Assembly: GCF_001625215.2 (NCBI RefSeq)
Contig: NC_030386.2
Location: 21,112,545-21,176,544, forward strand
Reading direction: 5' to 3'
DNA from: Daucus carota subsp. sativus
Taxonomy: Eukaryota; Streptophyta; Magnoliopsida; Apiales; Apiaceae
DNA length: 64,000 bases
Positions 36,601 to 48,153 of the stretch are shown piece after piece. The position numbers and the translations under genes are program-made. Position 1 is the stretch's first letter, and every line of letters begins with the position of its first letter. Under the pieces are notes generated by a model that worked only from the letters and a program-made list of their open reading frames with translations, searched no databases and had not been told where the DNA came from.

Positions 36601-37949
36601 CTAGTGAAAAAAGCTGCGCTTCGCGGCGGCGTGATAAATTTTGATATGAATCAGAATTATAATAGGATAAAAATTATTTTGAGTCATCTTCCCATTAAAT
36701 ATATCACAAATAAAAAATATTATAATTGATATAAAAATATGTTTAAGTGATCATCCTGTCAAACATAATACTAATAATAAAATTAGTTCGAACCCCCCTC
36801 CCGTCAAAGACAATACTAATCCATAATTATTATTTTTATGATAAATTAAATATTATAATTTAGATCAAAATTAGTTTGAGCCGCTCCCTTGTCAAACACA
36901 ATACTTATAACAAAACATTATAATTTAGATATTAGTTTGAGTCGGTTTACTGTCAAACACAATACTAATAAAAATTATTCTAATTATGACAAAATTAAAG
37001 ATTATTTTGAATTGTGTAACAAAAAAATATATTATAACATAGATAAAAAATTATTTTAGCGACTTTACCGTCAAACATAATACTATAGAAAATTTATTAT
37101 TATTTGGATAAAAATTAGTTTTGGCCGCCTCCCGTGCTCGTCAAACGAAATATTAATCAAGAACCATTTACATTATCATAAAATCAATATATGATACCTA
37201 TTTTTATATATTATTTTATTTGTTAATTATTTTTATTTTTTGATTCCTATTTATTAGTTAAAAATTATTATTTTTTTATAAAAATTATTTTAGCGACTTT
37301 CCCGTCAAACATAATACTAATAGAAAATTTATTATTATTTAGATAAAAATTAGTTTGGGCCGCCTCCCGTGCCCGTCAAACACAATACTAATCAAGCCCA
37401 TTTACATTATCATAAAATTAATATATGATTCCTATTTTTTATATATTATTTTATTTGTTAATTATATTTATTTTTTGATGCCTATTTATTAGTTAAAAAT
37501 TATTATTCTTGTATGGTTCTAATTTTTGTTGCTAATAGTTTTTTTAATGATTATTATCTTTACAATCTTTTATTTTCTATTCGAAATTTAAGAAAATTAT
37601 AAGACTAAATCGATAATAAAAATTGTACATATTACCTTACAAATCTTAAATATACATTGTATTTTATTTATGATTTTGTTAGTTTGAATAAATTTAATCC
37701 TATTTCTATTAGGATTACTAAATAAGAAAAGAATTGTCTCATCTTTAGAATTCAATAAAAAATACTAAATGAGAAAATAATTGTATCATCTTTAGAATTC
37801 GATAAGAAAAGAGTTTTATTACTTTTAGAATTCTTGAACCTGATTTTTTGAATTATAACTATATTTTCTATTCGAAATTTAAGAAAAATCAAAAGACTAA
37901 AACCGAACAATTCTAGAGACGCCCGCATCCTCCTTTATATATATATATA
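36601..37949 (-). mobile_element. Non-autonomous Helitron A
   Basis: On the minus strand the 3' end reads a short GC hairpin (GCCGCCGCGAAGCGCAGC), a T-run and CACTAG followed by T, matching the Helitron 3' rule (hairpin, then CTRR, insertion before T). The other end, near 37925-37949, is the AT-rich TATATATAAAGGAGGATGCGG typical of plant Helitron 5' ends; its exact first base is uncertain. The interior is AT-rich with an imperfect 234-bp tandem duplication (37046-37279 and 37280-37515) and no Rep/helicase. Confidence 0.7.
37046..37515. repeat. 234-bp tandem duplication inside Helitron A
   Basis: Both copies begin AAAAATTATTTTAGCGACTT and contain a GCCGCCTCCCGTG..CGTCAAAC core. They differ by scattered substitutions and small indels. 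Shorter relatives of the CCGTCAAACA..AATACTA motif occur from 36690 onward. Confidence 0.8.
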
Positions 37950-38945
37950 CTAGCTTATAGCCCGTGCAAGGCACGGGAGCTTTTTAATTATTTATAAATT
38001 TCTTAAATATATTTTAAATGGTGTGAAGAAATTTAATTTATAAATAATAAATTAAAATTTTCAATAAAATAAAATTCGAAATTATAATTTGTTTGTAAGT
38101 TAGAACTGTGGTAAATACATCATCACAGCCATTAATGGCTTCAAATAAACTATTGTAATGAAACCATTCCTTTTCTCGTATGTACCATGCCAAAGTATTA
38201 AATTCTTTCTATCAAATTTTAATATATTTTGAGTGGAATACGTTATTGCCAACTCTTATTAGATTATATTTATAAATGTATTTTATATTAGAATTATTAT
38301 AGTGTGATTTAAATAACCCGCAAGGGTTGGTTTAGCTGGATAAAGAGAGGACATGTATCCTCTTGGTCACAGGTTCGACTCCCAAAGGGTGGATTAACGC
38401 TATTGCGTGATCCGAAGGGTAGCGGTTGCGGGTTTCTAGGTTAAAAATAAATAAAAAATATATAATGTGATTTAAATATTTTTCAAAAAATTTATATGGT
38501 TCTAAATTAAAATTGATAAACATAATTTGTTTTTGAATTAAGAAAAGGAATCATAAACATGCAATAAGAAGGTGGAATCTATTTTGGATTAAGAAAAAGT
38601 TTTTGTATTTGCTAATCACATAAATCCGGCTTATTAATTTTAAAATATATTATAAAAAAATTGTGACGGTGAGATTTATATGATTCTACGAATAAACTGG
38701 TAGGAAATATTTATTTGGGATTAAAAAAATCATATACACGTGAAAGACAGAATTTGTTTTGGATTCAGAAAAGGAATTATAAATATGCAAGGTGATATCA
38801 GTTGCCTTATAGAACAGAAGTTAATTTTCCAATCTAACGGTGCTTATTTGTTCAATATAAGATCCAACGGATGATAAACTTTTGGACCAGAGAACCATGC
38901 GACCAAATTATCTCCCTTACGCTTATTATATATAAGTATATAATA
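37950..38945 (-). mobile_element. Non-autonomous Helitron B, head-to-tail with Helitron A
   Basis: The minus-strand 3' end is a strong hairpin CCCGTGC-CTT-GCACGGG (37977-37961) followed by CTATAAGCTAG and T, a textbook Helitron terminus. The 5' end near 38945 is the AT-rich TATATATAATAAGCGTAAGGGA-like sequence. It abuts Helitron A directly. It carries the SINE at 38316-38465. No coding capacity. Confidence 0.72.
38316..38465 (+). mobile_element. tRNA-derived SINE inside Helitron B
   Basis: A 13-bp target duplication TGTGATTTAAATA (38303-38315 and 38466-38478) flanks a 150-bp unit. It has a box A-like TGGTTTAGCTGG, a box B-like GGTTCGACTCC about 40 bp later, and an A-rich tail (AAAAATAAATAAAAAAT). 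These are the defining features of a Pol III-transcribed tRNA-type SINE. The open frame across it is incidental. Confidence 0.88.
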
Positions 38946-40783
38946 TATATATTGATTGATTGATTGTTTTCTGGCAAAAAAAATTGCTTAAATTTTTTAT
39001 TTGTATAACTTTGTTATTTCTGCACCTGGATGCTATTATGGTGATACCTTAATAACATGCTGTATATAAAAAAGGATAACGCTGCGTACTCAAATTTTTT
39101 TTCCAAATTTCTCCACTAAAAGATAAAATGGAAAATTGTGAGCGAATCAGACTTCGACATATCATTTGAGAAAAATTACGATAGAAACTATTCACAAAAT
39201 TTTCTCAAATCTTCAAAAGTTTTGATAAGTTTTGATGGATCCCATCATAATGTAATAATAAAACCTCTATACATATAAAATAGTCCAAATGGGAAATTAC
39301 AAGAGCATCTCTAACCACATAAAACTATTAACTAAAAATCATAAATATATATCATAAATAAAAATATAGAGAATGTGTAAAAAAAAACCAACTCTAATGC
39401 GTCACTCCCCTTGTCTATAAATATAGTCAACCTCCTGTGTTGTTTATATTTGTGAAAACCTCTACATACCTGTAGGCAATCTGTATCATTTATTACTATA
39501 TTCAAGTGATATATTCTATTTATAACAACTAAGTATTCATAACATACTAATTTTATAATATAGCCAACTAATATAGTCAATACCATCGAAACAAAATGTC
39601 TTACGGGTTTGACAAATTTTACATAACGTCTTGCTGGTCCAATTTCGCCAACCACTTTTAGCCAACACCATTGGAAATGCTCTAAAATGTCATCTTTCAT
39701 AAAAAAAAAAGCTGAGTGATACTATTAATTACTTCCCTTATTTTATTTATATCAAATAAATCTTTACATATTTTTTTTGTTCTATTAAACAAATTATATC
39801 GCGTACAATAATAAATAAAGCTCCTAGTTTTCTATTTTGCAATAAATTAATGCATAAAAATAATTGTAAATACACATGAATTTATAACTTATGGATAAGA
39901 AAATAAAAATATACCTGTAAATGTATATCTCTTTTAATCAACTTAACGAGACAAGGCAATACAATTCCTTTTAACTGATTTTATTTCTTTTTGCTGTTGT
40001 GTCTGTAATTAATGTTCTTTGTAAGTCAACTTTTGTACAATAATTTGGGAGCTGAACAAATCGTCATCACAACGTAACTAGTATTACACCGCGCACTAGT
40101 TGATTCACCCAATTGATCTTGGCTGCACTCAATTTCGGGTTCAAATGCAATACAACATGCTTATGTTTGAAGACTTGAAGCAATGCTTGGTTGACATATT
40201 CTTGGGTGTCTTTTATCAACGCCAAGGGGAAGACTTCCATGCACTCACAAGTCATTAGTAATCCACTAATCATGGATAATTACCGAGTAATTACACCAGG
40301 AGTTCTCACCTAGACAATTTTATACAACAACTTACCATAGATATATTTTCCCTATCATTGCATTTAGACCACTTATTGAACCCTTAAGTGTTTGTGTACA
40401 TCAAACTCATGTTTAAAATTACCAGGTAAGTCAGTTTAACTGGCATATTTTTGAGTCAGAATTTTCGATTTTAATTTCGATCACACAAAATAAGATAATG
40501 AATGTCAAAAAATGTAGTATATGAATATATTAATTATTAATTAATTTTTTTTGAGAGATCCAAAAAAATTAGTTACCGGTGACGGATGTAGTATCTTTTT
40601 TACATGTCCGAAAAGTAATTAGCAGATATGAGAAATTAGGATATGTTTGTGAAAGACCCAAATGTGGACTTAAATTTAAAATCATGACACCAACCCATTT
40701 GCTTGAGAATCAGGAAACGCTTGGATATTAGGCCAACTTGCACCTTTCCCGGTTCTCGTCTTCTAGATTTACTGGAGTGGTGC
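38946..40783. other. Intergenic region before the first phytocyanin gene
   Basis: AT-rich. The minus-strand frame at 40067-40273 (68 codons, containing LLQVFKHKHVVLHLNPKLSA) has an eroded relative at about 47600-47775, upstream of the second phytocyanin gene. It is a shared remnant of unknown origin and marks the left part of the duplicated unit. Nothing else recognised. Confidence 0.55.
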
Positions 40784-40790
40784 TATATAA
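40784..40790 (+). promoter_or_regulatory. TATA box of phytocyanin-like gene 1
   Basis: TATATAA lies about 90 bp before the ATG at 40877. Around it, TCTAGATTT and AAGCTCATT are conserved with the promoter of gene 2, where TTATAAA lies at 48065-48071. Confidence 0.65.
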
Positions 40791-40876
40791 GCTCATTGAT
40801 TAGTCCTCAGTTCATCACAAACCATCTAATTAATATTTGCTTACAAGTATAATCAATTTTGAGTGACTTACTTAAC

Positions 40877-41690
40877 ATGGCTTCCATGCATGTACAACTA
40901 GTCATGCTGTTGCTTCTAGCAGCTACATTGTTGGTAGTCACCGATGCCAACAGAAACTTCCCCAAAGGGCCACAAAACTGGAATTCTGGCTTCAACTATT
41001 CCTCTGGTTGGCCCTGGAATAGCCCAAATGTTCCACCCAAGTACACCAGTCCTCCTGGCTTCAATTTCACAGCCGGTTGGCCATGGAATTCACCAAACAT
41101 CCCGCGAAACTACAGCAGTCCGCCTGGCTTCAATTTCACAGGTGGCTGGCCTTGGAGACGCCCAAATGTTCCTAAGTCAAGGAGAGTTGTCGTTGGCGAT
41201 GACCAGAAATGGCACTATGGTTTTAACTACTCTGACTGGGCTATCAAAAACGGCCCCTTCTATCTCAATGACACTTTAGGTAAATTTTCTATAGCTCATC
41301 TTAGTATAGTCAGAATTGATCATTTAACATGGTATTAGACCGGAAACCTCAGTATTCTTGTAATTTAATAAGGACACCAAAGGCAAAGTTTGGTCACATA
41401 ACTAATTACTTGTGTATGTTGTGGTTGCAGTGTTCAAGTATGATCCACCAAGCAATACTACATTTCCTCATAGCGTGTATCAGCTAAAGAATTATCGGAG
41501 TTTCGTGAACTGCGACCTGCGAAGTGCAAAAAGGCTGGCATCAGTGACACAAGGCGGAGGCAATGGATTTGAGTTGGTGCTGAAGAATTGGAAGCCCTAC
41601 TACTTTGCTTGCGGCGAGCACGATGGTATTCATTGCAGAGATGGCCTCATGAAATTCTCTGTCATTCCGCTTATTCGTTGGGGTTACTAA
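40877..41690 (+). CDS. Secreted phytocyanin-like copper protein with three N-terminal GWPW repeats (gene 1)
   Basis: Two exons, 40877-41279 and 41431-41690, give 220 residues. The intron falls before VFKY, the conserved phytocyanin intron position. Residues 1-24 are a signal peptide ending VVTDA. Residues 38-101 are three repeats with an exact period of 23 (GFNFTAGWPWNSPN-type; Trp at 45/47, 68/70, 91/93) carrying N-glycosylation sequons. A basic KSRR then leads into the domain (VVVGDDQKWHYGF, DWAIKNGPFYLNDTL, VFKYDPPSNTTFPHS). Candidate copper ligands are the His in FPHS, the Cys in FACGEH, the His in IHC and the Met in GLMKF. The Cys-His spacing is two residues longer, and the Cys-Met spacing one longer, than in plantacyanins as I recall them. 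An in-frame TTG 18 bases upstream is ignored. No GPI signal is seen. The biological role is unknown. Confidence 0.88.
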
Positions 41691-42006
41691 ACATAACCGA
41701 CACAACGTCGATTTCTTTAAACATTTTTAGTATTCTGTCGAAACAATAATGAACGTGTTTTTAGTTGAAGTTTGTAGTACTCCCCTTCATGTATTTGCAA
41801 GTGTTTAATATGTCTCTGGCATAATTAGCACCTTTTGTGGTCCTTGGCCGATATAAATTTTATTAAAGTCAATTTGTTTTATCCCAAATTGCGTAATGTT
41901 TTAGCTTTCAATTGGATGAGAGCTAAATTTATTTATGAGTTGCAACTATGTTCTCTTTTATAACTTTTTCGGGACAGAAAATATCATTTAGCTGATTTAA
42001 GTAGCT
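41691..42006 (+). other. 3' flank of phytocyanin-like gene 1
   Basis: The probable 3' UTR shares stretches (CCCCTTCATGTATTTGCA and TCTGGCAT) with the flank of gene 2, marking the right part of the duplicated unit. It is interrupted by the copia element. Confidence 0.55.
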
Positions 42007-42242
42007 TAAAGAAAAAGTTAAGCTAATAACAGATAGAAGATAGCTTGAGAATGATTCATTTAGAGAAAATTGTTCTGAAACACAATGTGTGGCTCTGCAG
42101 CCTTTTTATAGGCTCTGCCCTCTGCACCACCACCTTAGTTTGTAACAGAAATATAACAAACAACTAGACAACAGTCACATAGTGTCAAATTACACTTCAC
42201 TCCCTCTCACTTATAGTAAACTACAGTATTAGCACTGCAATA
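42007..42242 (-). repeat. 3' LTR of the copia element
   Basis: 236 bp; by eye it differs from the other LTR at two positions. On the element strand it begins TATTGCAGTG and ends TTTCTTTA, so its termini are TA..TA rather than TG..CA. The boundary is fixed by the 5-bp target duplication. Confidence 0.95.
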
Positions 42243-42350
42243 CTCCCCCTCAAGCTGTGCAGATGGAGGTCCAGATGCACCAAGCTTGGACAGCAGAAAC
42301 TTGTGTTGCTTGACTGAGATTGGCTTGGTAAGCATGTCAGCAAGCTGAGA

Positions 42351-43940
42351 TTAAGAAGGAACATACTTAGTGATGATATCTCCAGAATGCACCTTGTCTC
42401 TAATATAATGACAATCCAGCTCAATGTGTTTAGTTCTCTCATGCTGAACAGGATTAGCAGCTATAGAGATAGCAGCCACATTATCACAATGCAGCACAGC
42501 AGTAGGAATCTGTACCCCCATGTCCTTCAGTAGTGCAGCCATCCATGTTAGTTCACAAGCAGTATGAGCCATTGCTCTATATTCTGCTTCAGCTGATGAT
42601 CGAGCAACCACATTTTGCTTTTTACTCTTCCAAGAGATAAGAGACTTTCCAAGTAGCAAGCAGAAGCCTGTAGTTGACCTTCTTGTAAAAGGACAACTGG
42701 CCCAATCAGAATCAAAATATGCAGTCAGTTCAGCTGCAGAAGAGGATGCAAGTAACAGACCTTGATCCCTTGTACCAGCCAAGTATCTTAACAGCCTTCT
42801 TGCAGCCTGCAAATGCACATCAGTAGGAGAGTGCATGAATTGAGCCAGAGTGTGAACATCATAATTGATGTCTGGCCTTGTAACTGTCAAGTAAATAAGC
42901 TTGCCTAACAGCTGCTGATAAGGATGAGGATTAGTCAAGGCTTGACCCTGATTAGGACTAAGTTTAAGATGAGCATCCAAAGGCACTTTCAAAGGAGTGA
43001 CTGCCAACAAGTCATGTTGTTTGAGTAAGTCTGTCACATATTTTTTCTGAGAAATGAATAATCCAGAGGCAGACCTGTCAATCTCTATTCCAAGAAAATA
43101 CCTGACTGTACCCAAATCTTTCATATGGAATACTTGAGATAGCATAAGCTTTAGATCTGATATAGCTGCACAGTTGTTGCCAGCAATTAACAGATCATCT
43201 ACATAGACCAATACAAGAGTAATTGTCTGGCCTGAGGTTTTTGAAAATAGGCTGTAGTCACTTTTAGACTGAATATAGCCTATATTCAACAATGTGACAG
43301 TGAGTTTCTTGTTCCACTGCCTTGGGGCTTGTCTCAACCCATACAAACTCTTCTTGAGCCTGCACACCAATTCAGGTTTGGTTAGTGTTTTGCCAGGAGT
43401 CATTCCTTGCACAATTCTAGTCCCAAGTCCACCATATCCTAATGGCAGTTTCATGTAGACTATTTCATCCAAGTCACCATGCAAAAATGCATTGGTGACA
43501 TCCATTTGTACTGCCACCCAATCATACATTGCAATGACAGCTAGCAAAGCTCTAACAGTGGACATTTTTGCCACTAGAGCAAAAGTTTGGTCATAATCCA
43601 CACCATAAGTTTGCTTGCAACCTAAAATCACAAGTCTGGACTTATGCCTCTCAATAGTGCCATCTGGATTGTACTTAGTTTTGTACAACCATTTGCTGCC
43701 TATAGCCTTTTTGCCTGGAGGAAGCTCAACTATATCCCAGGTTTCATTTTTCTCTAAAGCATCCATTTCTAAATTCATTGCCTTCACCCAATGCTCATGA
43801 TGAACTGCTTCAGAAAAATGAACTGGATCTGCAGTTGCAGTCAAAGACACTTGAAAACAATTGAATTGTTTACTGACATGGACTTCTGCAGTATCTTTGT
43901 AACAATCAGAATATGCCAGTGCAGTTGAATAACTGTCCAT
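42351..43940 (-). pseudogene. Copia reverse transcriptase and RNase H region
   Basis: 529 codons in a frame shifted from the integrase part; the shift maps to a run of eight A residues (plus-strand T run near 43952-43959). Reverse transcriptase motifs include [41 protein letters not shown] and YVDDLLIAG. RNase H motifs include [22 protein letters not shown] [13 protein letters not shown] and [15 protein letters not shown]. It ends at an in-frame TAA (42351-42353), after which the frame continues into the usual copia tail (QLADMLTKP) up to the polypurine tract. Confidence 0.94.
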
Positions 43941-44121
43941 CCATATAGGTTTTTTTTACCTGTCTGCAGGATCTTCTTATCACAGCAGCTTCAACATTAT
44001 TCTCAGTCTGAGAATTATCATCATTATGAGTCTGATGATCTCCATCATGACTGTGATCAGAAGTAAGATTTGTCTGTTCAAACATATCATCCACAAACTG
44101 TGTTGGTACAGTATGAGGCAA

Positions 44122-45030
44122 CTATGTAGGAATAGGTGTCATGTAGTAATCAGTGGAGTTCTTATTGAATGGAAACACATGTTCATGAAACTTCACATCT
44201 CTGGACACAAGAATCTCATTTGTCATTAAATCCAACAATCTGTAGCCCTTCTTATGTGGAGGATATCCCAAAAAGACACAAGGAATTGCTTTATTTGCAA
44301 ATTTGTCAGTTGTAGTTTTGCTAGTTGCAGTAAATGACAGACAACCAAACACTTTGAAATCACCATAATCCACAGATTCTTTAAACAATATTTCATATGG
44401 AACTTTATAATCCAGCACTTGAGTTGGAAGTCTGTTGATAATATACACAGCTGTCATTACACAATCCCCCCAATATTTCAATTCCAGACCAGCCTGAAGT
44501 CTCAAAGCTCTAGCAACTTCCAGGATGTTTCTATGCTTCCTTTCAACTCTAGCATTCTGTTGAGGCCTATTCACACAAGAAGTTTGATGCACCATGCCAT
44601 TAGCCCTGTAAAACTCCCTGCAGTCTCCATCTTCAAACTCAGGAGCATTATCAGAGCTCAACACTTTTATTCTTTTAGTGAAATGAGTATACACATACTC
44701 ATAGAATGATTTGAATTTTGACAGATAATCAGACTTGCTTTGCATCAAATACACCCATACCATTCTGGAATGATCATCCACAATTGTCAAAAAATATTTG
44801 AATTTATCTCTAGTAGCTGTTCTGTAGGGTCCCCAAGTATCCACATGTATCAAGTCAAACACTACAGCAACATGGCTTGAACTATGCTCATATGACAATT
44901 TTGGAAATTTTGCCAGTAGACATGTGATGCAAGTCTGCTCATCTGAAAAAATGAATTGCTTTACTTCTGCAATTTTTGACAACACAGCTTTGGATACATG
45001 CCCCAATCTGTGATGCCATAAACTCCACAT
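44122..45030 (-). pseudogene. Copia integrase region
   Basis: 302 codons in the gag-protease frame. The HHCC region is WHHRLGHV..CITCLLAK. The catalytic triad is represented by IHVDTWG, SSDNAPEF and RVERKHRNIL, followed by the YWGDCVMTAVYIINRLPT segment typical of copia integrases. A second in-frame TAG (44122-44124) ends it. The open stretch continues in frame to 43906 as an acidic linker and then loses frame. Confidence 0.93.
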
Positions 45031-46527
45031 TTTTTCTTTTTGAGACTATTCTGCAGCATTTGCTGAGACAGATGGTTTGTTCACATCTGACAAATAGTAC
45101 AAACCATTCACCAGATGTCCTGTAGCTCTGGCAATGCCTGTAATATCATCAAAGATTTCACAATGATCCTGGTAAAACTTCACATTGCACTTGTTCTCTG
45201 CTGCCAGCTTATGTATTGACAGAAAGTTATGTTGGAACTGTGGTACATATAACACTCTATTAAGTTTCAGACCACTAGATAAAACCAAATCTCCAACATG
45301 AGTAATCACAGTGACATCTCCAGTTGGCAATGTAATTGTAGAGACTGTGTCAACAGGCACTACATTGATAAGATGTTCCAATGAAGATGTCATGTGATCT
45401 GAGGCTCCAGAATCCATGATCCATTGTGAATTCTTATTTTGCACTGCATTACATGTCACCATACCAGAGAATGATTCAAATTCATCATCAATCTCCTGTT
45501 CTTTAGATGACCGTGGTAATAGTTTGAGTAGCTGTGCCAGTTGTGATGCTGTAAGATTTACACCTGAGTCAGAATTTCTGACATCATTTTGCTGAATTGC
45601 ATTATTACTACTGTATTTTTGCACTTGTCTTTTGTTTCCTCCTGATATGAACTTTGATCCTGGCTTTTTGGAGTTCTTATTGTACCAGTCAGGAAATCCA
45701 ATTTTGAACCAACACTTATCCACAGAGTGTCCTTTTTTGTGACAATTTGTGCATAATACAGCCTTGTCACCACCAGATTTGTCACTAACAGCAGTTACTC
45801 CCTTGCTATACATAGCAGAGATTTCATCATCACAAGAGAGTTTGAGCACTTCTCTTTGATGTTCTTCTTGCTGTATGACAGAACAAGCAGCTTCTACTGA
45901 TGGCAAAGGATTAGTCATTAACAATTGACTCCTCAATGCACTGTATGACTCATTGAGTCCATTGAGAAAGTAAAAAAGCTTTGACTCTTCCTTCTGAGTG
46001 TTTAACACATCTAATAGTTTGTGTATCTCTGGTGTTGGATATTCCAATACAGGTAGCATGTTCATAGCCTCAATTTCATCCCAAATACTACTCAGATTTG
46101 TGTAAAAATCAACAACGCTCAATTTATCTTGATGCACAGCAAATAGATCTTTAGTGAGTTTATATTTTCGTGATCCGTTCGTTACAGCAAATCGATTCTC
46201 CAAAATCAGCCAAATCTCACTAGCATTGTTGAAAAACAGTATAGATTTGCGAATAGAATCAGAAACAGAGTTGTGAATCCAAGAAATTACCAGATTATTG
46301 CAAGTTTCCCACTGTTCACTCTCAATTACATCTGTTGTGTTGCGAACAAGCTCTCCAGTTACGAATCCAAGCTTTCGTTTAGTCGCTAATTGAATCTCAA
46401 TCGAGCGCTTCCAGGTGCGATAGTCACTAGAACCAGTCAATTTCGCAACACTCACTGTCATCGGTCCATCCGAAGGATGTAGATATAGAGGATTTTGCAT
46501 CTCAGAATAGGTGTTTCTATTCGCCAT
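45031..46527 (-). pseudogene. Copia gag and protease region
   Basis: An open frame of 493 codons. The N-terminal gag has TWKRSIEIQLATKRKLGF-type sequence near residues 40-60. A CCHC zinc knuckle, CTNCHKKGHSVDKC, lies near 260, and the aspartic protease motif WIMDSGASDHMT near 370. The frame ends at an in-frame TAG (45046-45048), just before the integrase zinc-binding region in the same frame. The stop therefore interrupts what should be one polyprotein; CAG to TAG is a simple explanation. Confidence 0.93.
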
Positions 46528-46610
46528 TGTTGTACGGACAAATACTCGTGCTCAATTACAGAAAGAAATAGATGAAAGCTATCAATCTCATCTGAGTGGC
46601 TCTGATACCA

Positions 46611-46846
46611 TAAAGAAAAAGTTAAGCTAATAACAGATAGAAGATAGCTTGAGAATGATTCATTTAGAGAAAATTGTTCTGAAACACAATGTGTGGCTCT
46701 GCAGCCTTTTTATAGGCTCTGCCCTCTGCACCACCACCTTAGTTTGTAACAGAAATATAACAGACAACTAGACAACTGTCACATAGTGTCAAATTACACT
46801 TCACTCCCTCTCACTTATAGTAAACTACAGTATTAGCACTGCAATA
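46611..46846 (-). repeat. 5' LTR of the copia element
   Basis: 236 bp, nearly identical to the LTR at 42007-42242. The primer-binding site begins at the very next base, without the usual short spacer. Confidence 0.95.
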
Positions 46847-46851
46847 TAGCT

Positions 46852-48064
46852 ATTTGAATTGAAATGATGAACAGATACAAAAGTATTGCTGCAAGAGCAT
46901 GTTTATTTTTTTATATTATTCTAACTAATTATTTTAAATAATACTAATAAAAATGCTCTTAATTTAGTATTAGTAAATGAGTAAACAACAAAGTGGTGGT
47001 CGTAGTTTTCCAAATTTTACAAAAATATTGGCTATAAATGGAGACTGGACTTTACATCCACCTTTTAATAAGGTGGCGGTCGTACGGTTCGTTAAATTTC
47101 CTCCATTAACTTCAAAAAAATATTAAAAAAACAAGAGTATAGAAGAAAACTCACCCCTAATTAAAAGCTTGCGAAAAATCGTATCCCTTGCCTCCACTTA
47201 ACTAAAAGCCCTAACTCCCCCTTACAAACTTAATTATTCAGTGAAAAAGGCCGTGAGAAATTGTGAATAATTATTTTGACTTAAAGTGAATTGAGCAATT
47301 GAAGTTTTGGACTTGTACATTATATAAAAATGATTAAAGATTGAAATAATATAATGCAGGCATTGAGAAGAAAATCAAATGCTTGAGACGAATCCTGAGT
47401 AAAACTTTAGCTGGAAAAAGAGTTAAGTGGGAAGAAGGAACACCCTGTTGCTGGTATATGTATGTACCGTTAGTTTTTACCCAAAATTTTACTACTTCAA
47501 ACTTCAAAGTCTGCGGGATACGATCAAGCATTCGCTGGACTTTAAGTTGAAGTTTTTTTTTTAAATACATACAGGACTCGAAGAAATCGTCATGACAAAC
47601 TTCGAATGTGTAATGCATGCGGCCAACTATTTGAATTTAGATGCACTTATTTTCAGGTTCGAATGCAATACAATGAACTACTAATGGAAGTAAACTTCGT
47701 TGACATGTTCTTGGATCTCTTTCCAGTTTTTTCAACGCCAGCGGGACGAGAAGACATCTTCCATTTACACTAATTTGTATGACCTACCCACTATGATGAA
47801 ATTACTAAGTAATTAAAGCATGATTAATATTGTAAGTGCGTGCAAATTGAATTAAATGTATCACACAATAGTACTAGTACGTTGAAGAAAAAAATTTACT
47901 TATTCATGATATATGGCTATAAACAGTTAAATTATGTTTAGGAAAATACTCAAGCGTGGACTCAAAATTTTACCACACCACCCATTTACAAAGAACTAGG
48001 AAATGCTTGAACATTAGGCCAATTTGCACTCTCCTCCTCTTCTAGATTTGTCAATAAGTTTGTG
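46852..48064. other. Region between the copia element and phytocyanin-like gene 2
   Basis: Contains the eroded relative of the 40067-40273 minus-strand remnant (about 47600-47775) and the promoter of gene 2, which keeps local similarity to the gene 1 promoter. The frame at 47334-47618 is not recognisable. Confidence 0.5.
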
Positions 48065-48071
48065 TTATAAA
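48065..48071 (+). promoter_or_regulatory. TATA-like box of phytocyanin-like gene 2
   Basis: TTATAAA about 85 bp before the ATG at 48154, in the same sequence context as the TATA box of gene 1. Confidence 0.55.
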
Positions 48072-48153
48072 GCTCATTACTGAGTACTCCCTTAATCACA
48101 AACAATCTTTATATTTCTTACCAAGCGTTCTCTTCTGAAGTGTCTTAACTATC

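Larger units (their letters stand above)
42007..46846 (-). mobile_element. Ty1/copia LTR retrotransposon, complete but defective
   Basis: A 4,840-bp element on the minus strand flanked by the 5-bp duplication TAGCT (42002-42006 and 46847-46851). Two 236-bp LTRs enclose a primer-binding site TGGTATCAGAGCC (46610-46598, complementary to initiator tRNA-Met) and a polypurine tract TTGAGGGGGAG (42253-42243). Gene order is gag-protease-integrase-RT-RNase H, as in copia. The coding region has three in-frame stops and one frameshift. It sits between the two phytocyanin-like genes in the opposite orientation. Confidence 0.97.

Noticed and set aside
38316..38400. Functional tRNA gene
   Set aside because: Only the promoter boxes are tRNA-like; there is no full cloverleaf, and the unit has a SINE tail and target duplication.
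40067..40273. A real gene on the minus strand upstream of phytocyanin-like gene 1
   Set aside because: Only 68 codons, and the duplicated counterpart near 47.6 kb is frameshifted and stopped, so it looks like a shared remnant rather than a conserved gene.
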